Assembly (NCBI RefSeq): GCF_014204915.1
Contig: NZ_JACHMH010000001.1
Span: forward strand, 6,349,501 to 6,413,500
DNA length: 64,000 nt
DNA from: Crossiella cryophila
GTDB lineage: Bacteria; Actinomycetota; Actinomycetes; Mycobacteriales; Pseudonocardiaceae
Direction: 5' to 3'
Shown here: positions 50,590-59,783 of the stretch, one piece after another
How positions within the stretch are numbered: the stretch's first letter is position 1
Layout: each line of letters starts with the position of its first letter
Translations under genes and position numbers: made by a program
Notes under the pieces: generated by a model
Databases searched by the model: none
Told to the model about the DNA's origin: nothing
The model's input: only the letters and a program-made list of their open reading frames with translations

Positions 50590-51621
50590 TCATCCATTTG
50601 GGGCGGGGCGATGGTTGCGGATCTGGTCGTAACGAACGGTAGATGTGATCCATTCCCCGCCCGGCAGCTGCATGAAGTTGATCGTGACCGATTTCCTGTT
50701 CACGCGGACGACCTCGGCCCAGTCGACCTTGTCCTGCACCCGGTCGCCCTTCTTGATCGTGTCGGGGCCGTAGTCGGCTGCCGTGCCCTCGGTCTGCTGC
50801 TGTTGGCGCAGGGCACGCCAGTAGGCGAGCTGGTTCCCAAGGTGGGCAATCGCCTCCCGCGCCCGCGTGCTCCACCCGAGTGTGGAATGGCAGCCTTCTC
50901 GACCATCCTGGACGGCGGTGTCGGCGTGCTGGTCGTCGCTTCCGTTGAGTGCGCGTTGCCACCTGCGCAACTCCGCCTCCAGGGTGCGGATTCGGCGGGC
51001 GACGCGGAGCGGGTCCTGACGGTGCCGCATGTGCTTTCGCGCGGTGTCCGCGCGGCGGCGGGTGCGTTCGGCAGCGACCGTGAGTTCGGCGCTCTTGCCG
51101 AGTTTGGTCCAGCCCCGGTTCCGGCGGCGCAGATCGCGTACGTAGCTGTGGTGGCCGATCAGCAAGGGCTGGCCGTTGTCCGGGAAACAGCGCTCGGCCT
51201 GCTCAGACAGCCTGGCCGCGGTGTTGTTCTGGCCCGTGGCCTTGGCCTGCAGCCCCTCGGCGCGCTCGTGCATCCGGTCGGCGCGCTCGGCCTCGGAGAC
51301 GCGCATGTCCCGCAGGGTGTTGTCCAGGTGCACCGTCACCAGGTAGCCGGCCTCGCGGAGACGCTCGGCCGCGCACTCGATCTGTTGGCGGCGGGCCGGT
51401 TTGTCGCGGCTCGTGCGGATGTACCAGGCGCCGTCGTCACCGTCGGGTGTCACGATGTTCCTGGACCACCTCCAGCCGAGTCCGGCGCGCCCGAGTAGCT
51501 CGCCGGCGCGGTCTCCTTTGGAGGTTCCGCCGAGGATGGTCCCTTGTTCGTAGGAGTGCCAGATGGTCAGTTCCTGCGTTGCGGACTCCCATGCCGGTGT
51601 CGATGCGTTCTCGGTGTTCAT
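50590..51621 (-). CDS. DUF3560-like plasmid-associated protein
   Basis: 343 residues. The region GTILGGTSKGDRAGELLGRA...WYIRTSRDKPARRQ...IECAAERLREAGY...RADRMHERAEGLQ and then IGHHSYVRDLRRRNRGW fits the DUF3560 family common on actinobacterial and proteobacterial plasmids. The C-terminal ~80 residues include an SH3-like piece (KKGDRVQDKVDWAEVVRVN). Function of the family is not known. ATG 51621 is preferred; the frame is open to 51735 but the ribosome site is weak in both cases. Lies upstream of the decayed membrane protein and downstream of ardC. Confidence 0.65.
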   Translation of the reverse strand: MNTENASTPAWESATQELTIWHSYEQGTILGGTSKGDRAGELLGRAGLGWRWSRNIVTPDGDDGAWYIRTSRDKPARRQQIECAAERLREAGYLVTVHLDNTLRDMRVSEAERADRMHERAEGLQAKATGQNNTAARLSEQAERCFPDNGQPLLIGHHSYVRDLRRRNRGWTKLGKSAELTVAAERTRRRADTARKHMRHRQDPLRVARRIRTLEAELRRWQRALNGSDDQHADTAVQDGREGCHSTLGWSTRAREAIAHLGNQLAYWRALRQQQQTEGTAADYGPDTIKKGDRVQDKVDWAEVVRVNRKSVTINFMQLPGGEWITSTVRYDQIRNHRPAPNG

Positions 51622-51820
51622 GTCGCTGTCCGTCCATTGTGGATCTGGGTGGTGTCGGTTCGAGGTAGCCCGCGGGCGCAGCCGGTCCTGTCTGCACATC
51701 GGATGTTGCAAGGCTGCGCGGGCAGCTTGGCGCACGAGGTTGGGACGCGCTCTAGACTGGGCACCTGGCGCCTTTGGGCGCTGGGTCGGTGCTCCTTGTG
51801 GGTGTCGATGTTTGGAGAGG

Positions 51821-51867
51821 CCCGGCGGGTGAGTTGCCGCATCCCTTGGGATGTTTCACCCGCCGGG
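51821..51867 (-). terminator. Nested hairpin downstream of ArdC-like gene
   Basis: CCCGGCGGGTGA (51821-51832) pairs with TCACCCGCCGGG (51856-51867); inside the loop CATCCC (51840-51845) pairs with GGGATG (51848-51853). It lies 52 bases beyond the ArdC-like stop in its direction of transcription, so it probably terminates that gene. Confidence 0.65.
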
Positions 51868-51918
51868 TTCCACCGCCGCCCCGTTCACCATGGCTGGGTT
51901 CGGGGAACCTCCGGCCGG

Positions 51919-52896
51919 TCAGACAACCGCCATCTCCCTCACCGGCCGCTGCAGGTCACCGTCGAGTGCTTCGGTGTCGGCCAGGTCGGACGCTTCGGGG
52001 TTCGCCGATGGTGCGTCCAGTCGTTCAAGGATGCGGTCAGCGACGGCGAGTACCCGGTGCGCGCTGGCGTGGGCGGTGTCGCGGTCGGTGGCCCAGTGGG
52101 CCACGTAGGGCACGGAGTAGGAAAGGCTGTCCAGGCCGCAGACCGCAGTCACGATGCAGGCCACCGACTCCGCTTCCACCTCGCACAGATCCCGGGTAAC
52201 TCCGGGTCGGGTGTCGTGCTCGCACAGGATGTGGGCGAGTTCGTGGGTCAGGGTCTTGGCCGCCTGCGCGCAGGCCAGATCCTCCCGGACCGTCACCTGT
52301 CGGCGGGTGAAGTTGGTCCGGCCGTTGGCGGGGCCGCAGTCGCCCCGCTCGACGGTGTAGCCCAGGGCGCGGATCTGGGCGGCGATGCCGTCCCACAGAC
52401 CGGCCGGAGCGTCACCGGAGAGCGCGCGCGGCTGCGCAACGGGCGCCGGAGCGGGCGGGTTGCCTTGGAGCTGGGAGACGTCGACGACGGGCACGAGCAT
52501 GAACCCGGACACGGCCTTGCGCTGCTCGGGCTTCTCCTCGGTGGTGGCCGCCGTGGGCGTGGCGGTCTCCTCGGGGGCGGGCTTGCGGAACACCGGCTTC
52601 CAGATTTGGATCTTGTGGGTTCCCTTGAGCATGTAGCCGTATCCGAGCTTCTTCCACTCCGAGTGGGGGCGGACGTCGGTGGCGCCGGGGCACTGCTCCA
52701 GGATCATGAGCAGGTTGTTGAGGCTGTAGCGGCGCAGCCACTTGCGGGCGGCGATGAGCTGGTGCCAGCCCTCGGCGGTCATCAGCTTGTCGACGCCGTC
52801 GAGTAGCTGTTGGCGGGCTACGGAGATCCGTTCTTCCCGTTCTTCGGGGGTGAGGCTGCGGCGGCTGGCGCGGTGGGTCTTCGTGGCGGTGGACAT
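51919..52896 (-). CDS. ArdC-like antirestriction protein with IrrE-type metallopeptidase domain
   Basis: 325 residues. The N-terminal ~115 residues (WHQLIAARKWLRRYSLNNLL, MLKGTHKIQIWKPVF) fit the ArdC N-terminal ssDNA-binding domain; a Pro/Glu-rich linker follows; the C-terminal half has a zinc-peptidase motif HELAHILCEHD with a downstream ESVACIV Glu. ArdC proteins protect incoming conjugative DNA from restriction. ATG 52896 follows GGGAG by 6 bases; the frame is open to 53013. Its place next to the T4SS block supports a transfer-related role. Confidence 0.8.
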   Translation of the reverse strand: MSTATKTHRASRRSLTPEEREERISVARQQLLDGVDKLMTAEGWHQLIAARKWLRRYSLNNLLMILEQCPGATDVRPHSEWKKLGYGYMLKGTHKIQIWKPVFRKPAPEETATPTAATTEEKPEQRKAVSGFMLVPVVDVSQLQGNPPAPAPVAQPRALSGDAPAGLWDGIAAQIRALGYTVERGDCGPANGRTNFTRRQVTVREDLACAQAAKTLTHELAHILCEHDTRPGVTRDLCEVEAESVACIVTAVCGLDSLSYSVPYVAHWATDRDTAHASAHRVLAVADRILERLDAPSANPEASDLADTEALDGDLQRPVREMAVV

Positions 52897-53055
52897 GGCG
52901 AACTCCCTAGGGGGTTGGGTCGGGATGTGGAGAGGGTGCGTGGTGGGGGTTGCCGTCCCCGGTCCGCGCACAGGTGTCCTGTGTGGACAGGGCAGAGGTG
53001 TTGTTGGGCGCAAGGTTCAGGGCCCGCGCGGGTCTGCGTAGTTGCGGGTGCGCGG

Positions 53056-53880
53056 TCAGGAGACGCAGAATCCGACCTGACCGGTCTTGCAGTGCGGGCA
53101 CGGGACCGTGCCGGTGTCGCTGACCTCGCCGATGGTGTCGAAGTCCCAGCCGCGGGCGTCGGTGTCGCCTTCCGGCCGGAACAACCACGATCCGGACTCG
53201 GCACACCACCGGCTCCCGCACGCTCTGCACTCGGCCATGCAGTGCGCGGCGCCGAAACCTTCGGTGTCCAGGGCGCGCAGCGCCAGGCGTTCGGCGACGG
53301 CATCGGGGTGCTCATCGGAGTCGAAGGCCACGGCGGCCGCGCCGACGAGGGTGAAGAGGAACTCGCCGACCAGGCCGACGAGGTACCAGCCGGCCGGGAC
53401 GATGTGGCTGCGCTCGGTCACCTCCCACCGGTCGGAGTAGACGTAGCCGTGCCGGGCCAGGCGGTCGAGCGCCTCGCGGGAATGCCAGTACCGCATGCCC
53501 AAGACCACGAAGGGCCGGAGCACGTGCACGGCGAGAAGTTGGCGGCCGGTGTTCAGGTAGGCATCGGTGTACGGCTCGGACCAGACCGTGCGCACCTCGG
53601 CCAACCCAGTTCCGGCCAGCGCGCGCAGGACGCCGGCTGCGTCGCAGGCGGCGATGTCCGGCCGGTCCGCGCGAGGCGGGACGTCCGGGCGGAGGGCGGC
53701 CACGGGGACTGGGGCGTAGGGCGCGACGGCGTAGGCCGTTGCTTCGGAACCGGCCAGCAGCAGCGCGTCGTTCAGGCGCCGGCCCCAGGGGCGGTCTGCC
53801 GCGGCGAGCACGGCGCGAATGGTCTCTTCGGCATCAACGTTCAGCGAGTAGTCGGAGACGTGGGTGTACACGCAGGTCAT
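53056..53880 (-). CDS. Hypothetical protein with C-terminal zinc ribbon
   Basis: 274 residues. Soluble N-terminal ~200 residues (YTHVSDYSLNVDAEETIRAV, a GRQLLAVHVLRPFVVLGMRY region) of no recognised family, then CRACGSRWC and CPHCKTGQ Cys pairs forming a likely zinc ribbon. ATG 53880 is preferred with AAGGGG upstream; ATG 53889 directly abuts that site. Encoded just upstream of ardC in the same direction, so probably part of the same accessory set. Confidence 0.55.
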   Translation of the reverse strand: MTCVYTHVSDYSLNVDAEETIRAVLAAADRPWGRRLNDALLLAGSEATAYAVAPYAPVPVAALRPDVPPRADRPDIAACDAAGVLRALAGTGLAEVRTVWSEPYTDAYLNTGRQLLAVHVLRPFVVLGMRYWHSREALDRLARHGYVYSDRWEVTERSHIVPAGWYLVGLVGEFLFTLVGAAAVAFDSDEHPDAVAERLALRALDTEGFGAAHCMAECRACGSRWCAESGSWLFRPEGDTDARGWDFDTIGEVSDTGTVPCPHCKTGQVGFCVS

Positions 53881-54460
53881 TGCGATCATCCCCTTTGAGG
53901 GGCCAGTCGGATATTTGGAGAGTAAACCGTCAGCTTCCGGGGTTGCCGTCCCTTTGTCTGACGCCTTTGATACTACTCCAACCCCCGGAAAGCACAAGCG
54001 GGAATTCGGGTGATTGTCATGATTCTTTTCGGTCTGAATATGTACGACATACGCATTGTCAATGATTCAATTCACTTCGATTTGCCCCGAGGGCGAGAGG
54101 GCGCGACGGCAACGAAAGGCAGGATCATAAAGGGGTGAAAATGTCGAATAGACATTTGCTGGGAGCGGGGTAGTCGACGGAGGCTGGTCGTCGACCACTA
54201 CCGGACACACCGCCGACGCGCCCACCCTGTTCAGATGCCTGCCAGCAGGCGAGTCGGCTCCAGCATCGGCAGCCCCTTGGGTGGCAGTCACCAGCGACTT
54301 TGATGGTCGGCACACCTGCCTGCCTAGCTGGACGGGTGCGAGGAAGCCCGGATGGCACCCCATCGGGTCCGCAGGGCCGACGTCCACGAGATCGCACCGC
54401 CACGGGTCATTGGCACTACAAGTAGTCAGCCTGGGCCGGAATTCGACTCCGAATTTTTCC
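53881..54460. other. Gene-free boundary between accessory genes and Tad locus
   Basis: 580 bp, with a locally AT-richer part around 53990-54170. No convincing gene, tRNA or integration scar is seen; very short frames only. It separates the plasmid-like genes from the Tad operon and could hold an element boundary, but I find no repeat to prove it. Confidence 0.4.
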
Positions 54461-57307
54461 CTAGCCTGTCCTGTCTGATGACGCGCTCTGGCCGAGGCGT
54501 TTCATATCCTCAACGAGCTTCTCGGTGTCACGACTCGGTCGTAGTTCGATGTCGCGTAGGCTGGCGATCAGCAGTGCATGCGTGCGACCGATGGCATCGA
54601 ATTGTCCTAGCTGAGCCTGCGCGTGGATGATGTTTCGGTAGATTTCTTCATTATAGGGGTCAAGCAGTCGTGTGCGCTCTAGTATTCGCAGGCGGATGTC
54701 GGGATTCTCCTCGGCGCGAAGGAGTAATCCGAGGGCGTCCAGGGCATCGCGCCGGGCGGCTTCCCGTGGCGCGTCCAGCCAGGTTCTGCTGAGGTCCTCG
54801 GCCAGGTCGCCGCGGTAGAGGTCGAGCACCTCTGCCAGCTCCCGGCGGTGGGCCTCGGCGGGCCGGTCTCGGCTGGTGATCGTGTTCTGGAAGCGGTGGT
54901 AGTCGGTGCTCACCAGGGTGTGGTCGAGGTGGTAGCGGCCGTCGTCGTTGCGGATCAGGTTGGTGATCTGGCCGCTGGTTGCCGTGCTCACGGCTTGGCG
55001 GAGCCGGGAGAGGGTGTAGTGCATGGCGTTGTAGGGGCGGGCGGTGGGACTGTCCGGCCAGATGGCCTCGTTGAGGGCCTCGCGGCGGACACCGCGCGGG
55101 TGCAAGGCCAGGAAGACCAAGACCTCCCTCTGCTTGCCGGTCAGCGCGCCGGTGAGGTCGTGCAGTCCGCCGTTGTCGAGCCTGCTCAGTCGGAGTTGCC
55201 CGAACACCTGGAGCCGGAGCGGAGCAGCGTCCTCCCCGGGTTCGCTGGGGCCGGCTGGAATCGGTGCGGTGGTGCTGGGTGCGGTGGTGCTGGGTGCGGT
55301 GTCAGCCGTGGTGGTCGTGGTGGACCGGGTTGGTGGCGCCTCCCCGATGTTGCCGGTGGTCTCGATGACAGCGGCTTCGGTTGTCGCCGGTTCGGGCGCG
55401 GTAGCCGGGTGGTCCTCCGGGCTGGCGGCCTGGTGCAGAACCGCGAGCACGTCGGCGATGTCGGTGGCGGGCAGGGTGAACAGGCGGGTGCCTGCGAGCT
55501 GATCTCCCTGGTTGGACTCGGCGGGTGCGGCGGCGCCGTCTGGTGCGACATGGACGGTGGCCCCGTCAGGCCAGGGGCCGAGAAGGATGGCAGCCGGGCC
55601 GGATGCGTTGCCGTGACTGAGGATCGCCTGGAGGCGATGCTCATCGCCGGCGGGCCGGGCGAGCAGGACGAGCTGTTCGTAGTCCGGTGGGAGATGGCGG
55701 GTTTCGGCGGTCAGGCGAGCGTGGGTGAGCAGGGCCGCCTCCATCTCCTCCAAGGCGGCCTGCAAGGTCGGGGTCACAGTGATCGCTGCGGACAGGGACG
55801 TGGTGTCGAGCCCGTCGAACACGGTGTCCACGTCGTTGCGCGGCAGGAGGATTCGAGTCCTGCGCTGGTGCTGGGTAGCAGCGGTGAGCAGGTGGAGCAG
55901 CAGGGCTCTGGCTGCCGCCGCAGCGCCGGGGCCCAGCAGGCCAAGGCCGTGAGTGGCGGCCAGGTTGAGGGCGAGTTCGTGGCCGTCGCGGACGCCGAGG
56001 ACTACCTGGCCCGCGGGAAGGGCGGGCGGCGAGGCGGGGAGGGCGTGGTCGTGGGCGATGCGCAAGGCGCGGATGACCGGGGCAAGTGGCTGGTGCAGGT
56101 CGGTGCGGTCGCCGCTGCCGATGCGGTAGCGGCGGCGTTTGCGCAGGGCGAGGGTGGCCAGGGCGGTGGTGACCGCGGTGGCCAGGCCGAGGCTGACGAA
56201 GGCACCGGTGGACAGCTCAAAGCCTGGCTCAGCCTCAGCCGGTGCCGCATCGCCCTCGTCAGCGGGCTCGTTGTGGGACGGAGATGGTGGTGGTGAAGGG
56301 GGTGGTAAAGGCGGGGCCGGGGGTGGCCCTGGGGGTGGCGTTGGTGGTGGCGGCGGTGATGGTGCGGTGATCCGGAGTTGCCAGCCGGGGCGGAGGTGGT
56401 CCGGGTTGGTCCAGGTGCGCCCGTCGGGTTGGAGGTGGTGGCGGTTGTCGTTCCACAGCCGCCACCAGCCGCCGTGGTGGCCGTACTCCCGTTGTGCGAT
56501 CGAGGAGGCGGTTTCCCCGGCGGCGACCGTCACCACGACCATCCCGGTCGCCGGCGGGGTGCGGGCCGGTGGTGGGAGCAACAGCACGTCGCCGGGGTAG
56601 AGCAGGTCGGGGTTGGGGATGCGGTCGGCGTTGAGGCGGTGGATCTCGTGGTGGCGGTGGGGATCGCCCAGGTGGGTGTGGGCCAGGCTGGTCATGGTGT
56701 CGCCGGGCCGGACGGTGATCCGAGGACACTCCGGCCGCACCGCGGGATCCACCGTCCGGTGCCGCGCCAAACCATCGTCCACAGTGGACACTTTGCTGCA
56801 GACCGTCGGCGTCCCGGCGGGGTGCTCGGGGTCGTGCAGGGCGGTGGCCACCGGTGCCGATCCGGTGGCGGGCAGGGCGAACGCGGTTTGGGGCAGCAGG
56901 GCGATCAGTGCCGCGGCGACCATTCCGGCGATCCAGCGCCGCACCCCGATCCCCGATCCCGGGGTCACCACGCCCTGCCGGAGTTGCCGGACGGTCTCGG
57001 TGAGAACCAGACCCAGCAGCAGTAACCAGGCCAACCAGACCGTGGCCAGCAGGAGGTACCGGATCAGCCTGCCGTCGCCATAGGCGAAACGCAGCCGGTG
57101 CCAGGCCGATTCCAGCAACGGGAGGATCTCCTCCCGCCGTGGCAGGTCATCCAGCCCCGGTAGTTCCTCGGGCAGTAGCTGGCGGGGGTCGCCGCCCAGG
57201 GCCAGCAGTCCCAGCGGCAGACCCACCATCAGCGTCAGCATGAACAGCGCCGCTGCCAGGCCGCGGGCGATGTCGGCCCTGCTGCGAGGTCCTGCCCGGC
57301 CGGCCAT
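54461..57307 (-). CDS. Membrane LysM-BTAD transcriptional regulator of Tad locus
   Basis: 948 residues. N-terminal membrane helices (LAAALFMLTLMVGLPLGLLA, LLLATVWLAWLLLLGLVL, AAALIALLPQTAFAL), two LysM-like modules (ITVRPGDTMTSLAHTHLGD; VTVAAGETASSIAQREYG), a long Pro-rich segment, another membrane helix (VSLGLATAVTTALATLAL), an ATPase-like middle, and a C-terminal winged-helix plus BTAD domain (LRLQVFGQLRL...GKQREVLVFLALHPRGVRRE...YNAMHYTLSRLRQAV). Such proteins accompany Tad loci in actinobacteria and may link wall sensing to transcription. ATG 57307 overlaps the upstream stop by 4 bp. The 3' end is noticeably less GC-rich than the rest. Confidence 0.8.
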   Translation of the reverse strand: MAGRAGPRSRADIARGLAAALFMLTLMVGLPLGLLALGGDPRQLLPEELPGLDDLPRREEILPLLESAWHRLRFAYGDGRLIRYLLLATVWLAWLLLLGLVLTETVRQLRQGVVTPGSGIGVRRWIAGMVAAALIALLPQTAFALPATGSAPVATALHDPEHPAGTPTVCSKVSTVDDGLARHRTVDPAVRPECPRITVRPGDTMTSLAHTHLGDPHRHHEIHRLNADRIPNPDLLYPGDVLLLPPPARTPPATGMVVVTVAAGETASSIAQREYGHHGGWWRLWNDNRHHLQPDGRTWTNPDHLRPGWQLRITAPSPPPPPTPPPGPPPAPPLPPPSPPPSPSHNEPADEGDAAPAEAEPGFELSTGAFVSLGLATAVTTALATLALRKRRRYRIGSGDRTDLHQPLAPVIRALRIAHDHALPASPPALPAGQVVLGVRDGHELALNLAATHGLGLLGPGAAAAARALLLHLLTAATQHQRRTRILLPRNDVDTVFDGLDTTSLSAAITVTPTLQAALEEMEAALLTHARLTAETRHLPPDYEQLVLLARPAGDEHRLQAILSHGNASGPAAILLGPWPDGATVHVAPDGAAAPAESNQGDQLAGTRLFTLPATDIADVLAVLHQAASPEDHPATAPEPATTEAAVIETTGNIGEAPPTRSTTTTTADTAPSTTAPSTTAPIPAGPSEPGEDAAPLRLQVFGQLRLSRLDNGGLHDLTGALTGKQREVLVFLALHPRGVRREALNEAIWPDSPTARPYNAMHYTLSRLRQAVSTATSGQITNLIRNDDGRYHLDHTLVSTDYHRFQNTITSRDRPAEAHRRELAEVLDLYRGDLAEDLSRTWLDAPREAARRDALDALGLLLRAEENPDIRLRILERTRLLDPYNEEIYRNIIHAQAQLGQFDAIGRTHALLIASLRDIELRPSRDTEKLVEDMKRLGQSASSDRTG

Positions 57308-57738
57308 CACCGGCCCCGGCGAGCTGCTGGTGTTGGTCCGGTGCCGACGTCGAGTGCGGCGGTGGCGGTGCCGGTGACGGTGTAGTGGGAGCCGAGAATC
57401 CCGATGCGGGCCGGTTCCGTGCAGCGCACCTGGACGTGCACGGTACGGGTTGAGGTGATCTCCACCGTGCCGGGACACCCGGAGCGGGCCAAGTAGTCGC
57501 GGGCGGCGGTGTGCGCGGCGGGGACGTCGAGTTGGATCGGGGTGCTGCGGGTGTCCACGGCGGTCAGCGCCGCGCGGGCGGCTTCGGCGGCGAGGGCATC
57601 GGCGCGGGAGTAGGCGCGGATCTTCCCGGTGCCGTCCACGACCAGGGCGAGCACCAGCACCAGGGCGAAGCCGAGGATGGCGGTCATCGCGCTGACCACG
57701 CCGCGGTCGTCGAGGCGGCGCCGGGGCGCGGGGTTCAT
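57307..57738 (-). CDS. TadE/TadG-like pseudopilin
   Basis: 143 residues. RRRLDDRGVVSAMTAILGFA followed by a hydrophobic helix (LVLVLALVVDGTGKI), the N-terminal pattern of TadG-type proteins, then a small domain with one Cys pair (SGCPGT...VRCTEP). ATG 57738 overlaps the previous stop by 4 bp. Minor pilus component or anchor. Confidence 0.65.
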   Translation of the reverse strand: MNPAPRRRLDDRGVVSAMTAILGFALVLVLALVVDGTGKIRAYSRADALAAEAARAALTAVDTRSTPIQLDVPAAHTAARDYLARSGCPGTVEITSTRTVHVQVRCTEPARIGILGSHYTVTGTATAALDVGTGPTPAARRGR

Positions 57739-58172
57739 GTCCGGCCCCGGAACGGGTCCAGGGGGCTGGTGAAGGTGTCCTGGAGGATTCTGCTGCCGGG
57801 TAGGGGAAGGGCGAGGTCGGACAGTTCGGCCACGCAGGTCACCGTGGCGGCCACGGTCGCCGGTTGGCCGGGCGGGACGGTGAAGCCGGAGGTGTCCACG
57901 GTGACGGTGAGGCTGCGGCAGTGCAGGTTCTGCTCGGTGAGCACCCGGAACGCGGTGGCGGTAGCGGTGTCCTGTGCCTGGGTGGCGGTGCGGGCCAGGG
58001 AGGCGGTGCGGGCCGCGGCGGTGGCGGCGTCGGTGACCACGGTGTGGGCGAGCATGATCCGGCCGGCGGCGATCAGCGCGGTGGTGAACAGCAGCAGGAC
58101 GGGGGCGGCCGCGGCGGCGAACTCCACGCTGACCGATCCCGCGCTCCCGCATCGAGGATGTGGGCGGGTCAT
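57735..58172 (-). CDS. TadE-like pseudopilin
   Basis: 145 residues. Prepilin-type N-terminus CGSAGSVSVEFA with the Glu at +5 of the mature helix (AAAAAPVLLLFTTALIAAG), followed by a periplasmic-type domain with two Cys. ATG 58172 overlaps the upstream stop (ATGA). One of three consecutive TadE/G-like genes. Confidence 0.68.
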   Translation of the reverse strand: MTRPHPRCGSAGSVSVEFAAAAAPVLLLFTTALIAAGRIMLAHTVVTDAATAAARTASLARTATQAQDTATATAFRVLTEQNLHCRSLTVTVDTSGFTVPPGQPATVAATVTCVAELSDLALPLPGSRILQDTFTSPLDPFRGRT

Positions 58173-58618
58173 CGCGGGCTCGCGGTGTCGTCGGGGGTGG
58201 TGAAGCGTTCCTTGGCGCCGGTGACGCTGCGGGTGACCTGCAGGTCCAGGCCGGGGATGGGGACCAGGCGGAGCACGGTGGCGGTGACCTCCACGCGCAC
58301 GGTGGTGCTCGTGCTGCCGGTGGTGCTGACCCTGGTGTTGGTGATCAGGCCGTTGCCGGTGCGGTCTAGGAAGGAGCGGGCGGCGGCCTGTCCCTCGGCC
58401 GGGGTGCCGGTGAGGGTCCGGGCTGTTTGCAGGCCGTGCTGGGCGGCGGCCTGGCACAGGCTGCGGGCGTACCAGTACACCCCAGCCTGCGTGGCGCCGG
58501 AGAACAGCAGGAAGAACAGGGGCAGCAGCACCGCCAGTTGCACGGTCGCCGCCCCACGATCGCCCCACCGGCACCGTGACGCCAGGCTATGTCCTGTGTG
58601 GACGGTGGTGTTGTTCAT
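58169..58618 (-). CDS. TadE-like pseudopilin
   Basis: 149 residues. RWGDRGAATVQLAVLLPLFF then FLLFSGATQAGVYWYA: a TadE-type prepilin helix in which the usual Glu is replaced by Gln (ATVQLA). The C-terminal domain is Thr/Ser-rich. Follows the Flp-like gene after 13 bases. Confidence 0.66.
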   Translation of the reverse strand: MNNTTVHTGHSLASRCRWGDRGAATVQLAVLLPLFFLLFSGATQAGVYWYARSLCQAAAQHGLQTARTLTGTPAEGQAAARSFLDRTGNGLITNTRVSTTGSTSTTVRVEVTATVLRLVPIPGLDLQVTRSVTGAKERFTTPDDTASPR

Positions 58619-58631
58619 GGCCGATCCCGGT

Positions 58632-58889
58632 TCAGGGCAGTAGGTCGATTTGCTTCTGGGCGAGAGCCTTGTAGGCGGCCCAGACGAGCAGGGCCGCCCC
58701 GACGCCCAAGGCGAGGCCGATGGCGATCTCCACCGTTTCCACGCCGTCGTCCCCGCCCCGGCGCCTGCCGGTGCGGCGGCGCACGGTGGTGGCCTTCTCG
58801 GCCAGGTCGGTGACGGTGAGGATGAACTGGAGTGCGAGCCGGTAGAGGAGGTTTATCCAGTGCTCCGGGGCTAGGTGTGTGTCGAGCAT
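58632..58889 (-). CDS. Flp-like major pilin
   Basis: 85 residues. Basic pre-sequence, then DDGVETVEIAIGLALGVGAA and a hydrophobic helix to the C-terminus (LLVWAAYKALAQ), the Flp pilin plan with Glu in the helix. The pre-sequence is longer than in classical Flp pilins. Lies between the pseudopilins and TadC, as usual in actinobacterial Tad loci. Confidence 0.65.
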   Translation of the reverse strand: MLDTHLAPEHWINLLYRLALQFILTVTDLAEKATTVRRRTGRRRGGDDGVETVEIAIGLALGVGAALLVWAAYKALAQKQIDLLP

Positions 58890-58907
58890 GAGAGGTCCAC
58901 ATCCCTT

Positions 58908-59783
58908 CTACAGTCGGGCGAACAGCGGGTAGATGATGATGATCATGAAGGCGATCAGTAGGCAGGCCAGCGGTCCGACGAGGTGTTCGGAGCGGCGGTT
59001 GGCCTCTTCCCGGTCGGCGGCCAGGGTGGCGTGGCGTAGCACGGCGGCTTTGGCGGTCAGGGTGGTGTAGACGGCGGCGCCCTCGGCGGCGGTGGCCAGG
59101 ATGTCGGCCAGCTCGACCACCGCGGGCACCCGGAACCGTTGCCCCCACTGGGCAAGTGCGTCCCAGGCGGGGATGCCGGTGAGGCGGGCGCGGTACAGGA
59201 CGGCGCGGATCTGGCCGATGACCCAGCCACTGCCCAGGGACGCGGCCTCGCCGAGCGCCTGGGCCGCCGCAGCGCCGGCGGCGCGTTCCTGGGCGACGAG
59301 TTCGAGGTAGGAGGCCAGGGTGCGGGTGAACTCCGCGCGCGCCGCCGTCGCGTCCCGGGTGATACGGGCGCCCGGGATCAGCGAGGCGGTGACCGTGCCG
59401 ACCGCGGTCAGCAGGGTGATCGTGGCGATGTCCAGCTCGACGGCTACGCCCAGGACGATGGCGGTGAAGCCGCCCAGAGCAGCCCAGGCGACCCGGGCCG
59501 CCACGTAGCCGGTGACCGTGCGCTCCAGCAACTCCAGGTCCACCACCGGTACGCCCCACCACCGGTTGGTTGTGCGGGCGGAGCGCTCCGCGAGCCCGGC
59601 CAGAGCCCGCGCCGACCACGACGGACGACGCGTTCCGTGCGTTGTTCTGTCCTGGGGTGAGTCTTGGAGGGTCTGCGCGCGGGCCATGGCCGCGGCGATG
59701 TTGAGCGGGGCCGGGGGCGCGATCGCGAGCACCAGCAGGGTGACGGCGAGTCCGGCACAGACGCCGACGATCAGGGCGTTCAT
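58908..59783 (-). CDS. tadC: TadC-like inner-membrane platform protein
   Basis: 291 residues. GSPII F-type protein with membrane helices at the N-terminus (LIVGVCAGLAVTLLVLAIA), middle and C-terminus (GPLACLLIAFMIIIIYPLFA) and the FTRTLASYLELVAQE...AWDALAQWG core. ATG 59783 overlaps the tadB stop. Partner of TadB in pilus extrusion. Confidence 0.8.
   Translation of the reverse strand: MNALIVGVCAGLAVTLLVLAIAPPAPLNIAAAMARAQTLQDSPQDRTTHGTRRPSWSARALAGLAERSARTTNRWWGVPVVDLELLERTVTGYVAARVAWAALGGFTAIVLGVAVELDIATITLLTAVGTVTASLIPGARITRDATAARAEFTRTLASYLELVAQERAAGAAAAQALGEAASLGSGWVIGQIRAVLYRARLTGIPAWDALAQWGQRFRVPAVVELADILATAAEGAAVYTTLTAKAAVLRHATLAADREEANRRSEHLVGPLACLLIAFMIIIIYPLFARL

Noticed and set aside
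54461-57307. Antibiotic-cluster SARP regulator
   Set aside because: Although it has a BTAD domain, the membrane helices, LysM modules and position in a Tad operon point to pilus-locus regulation.
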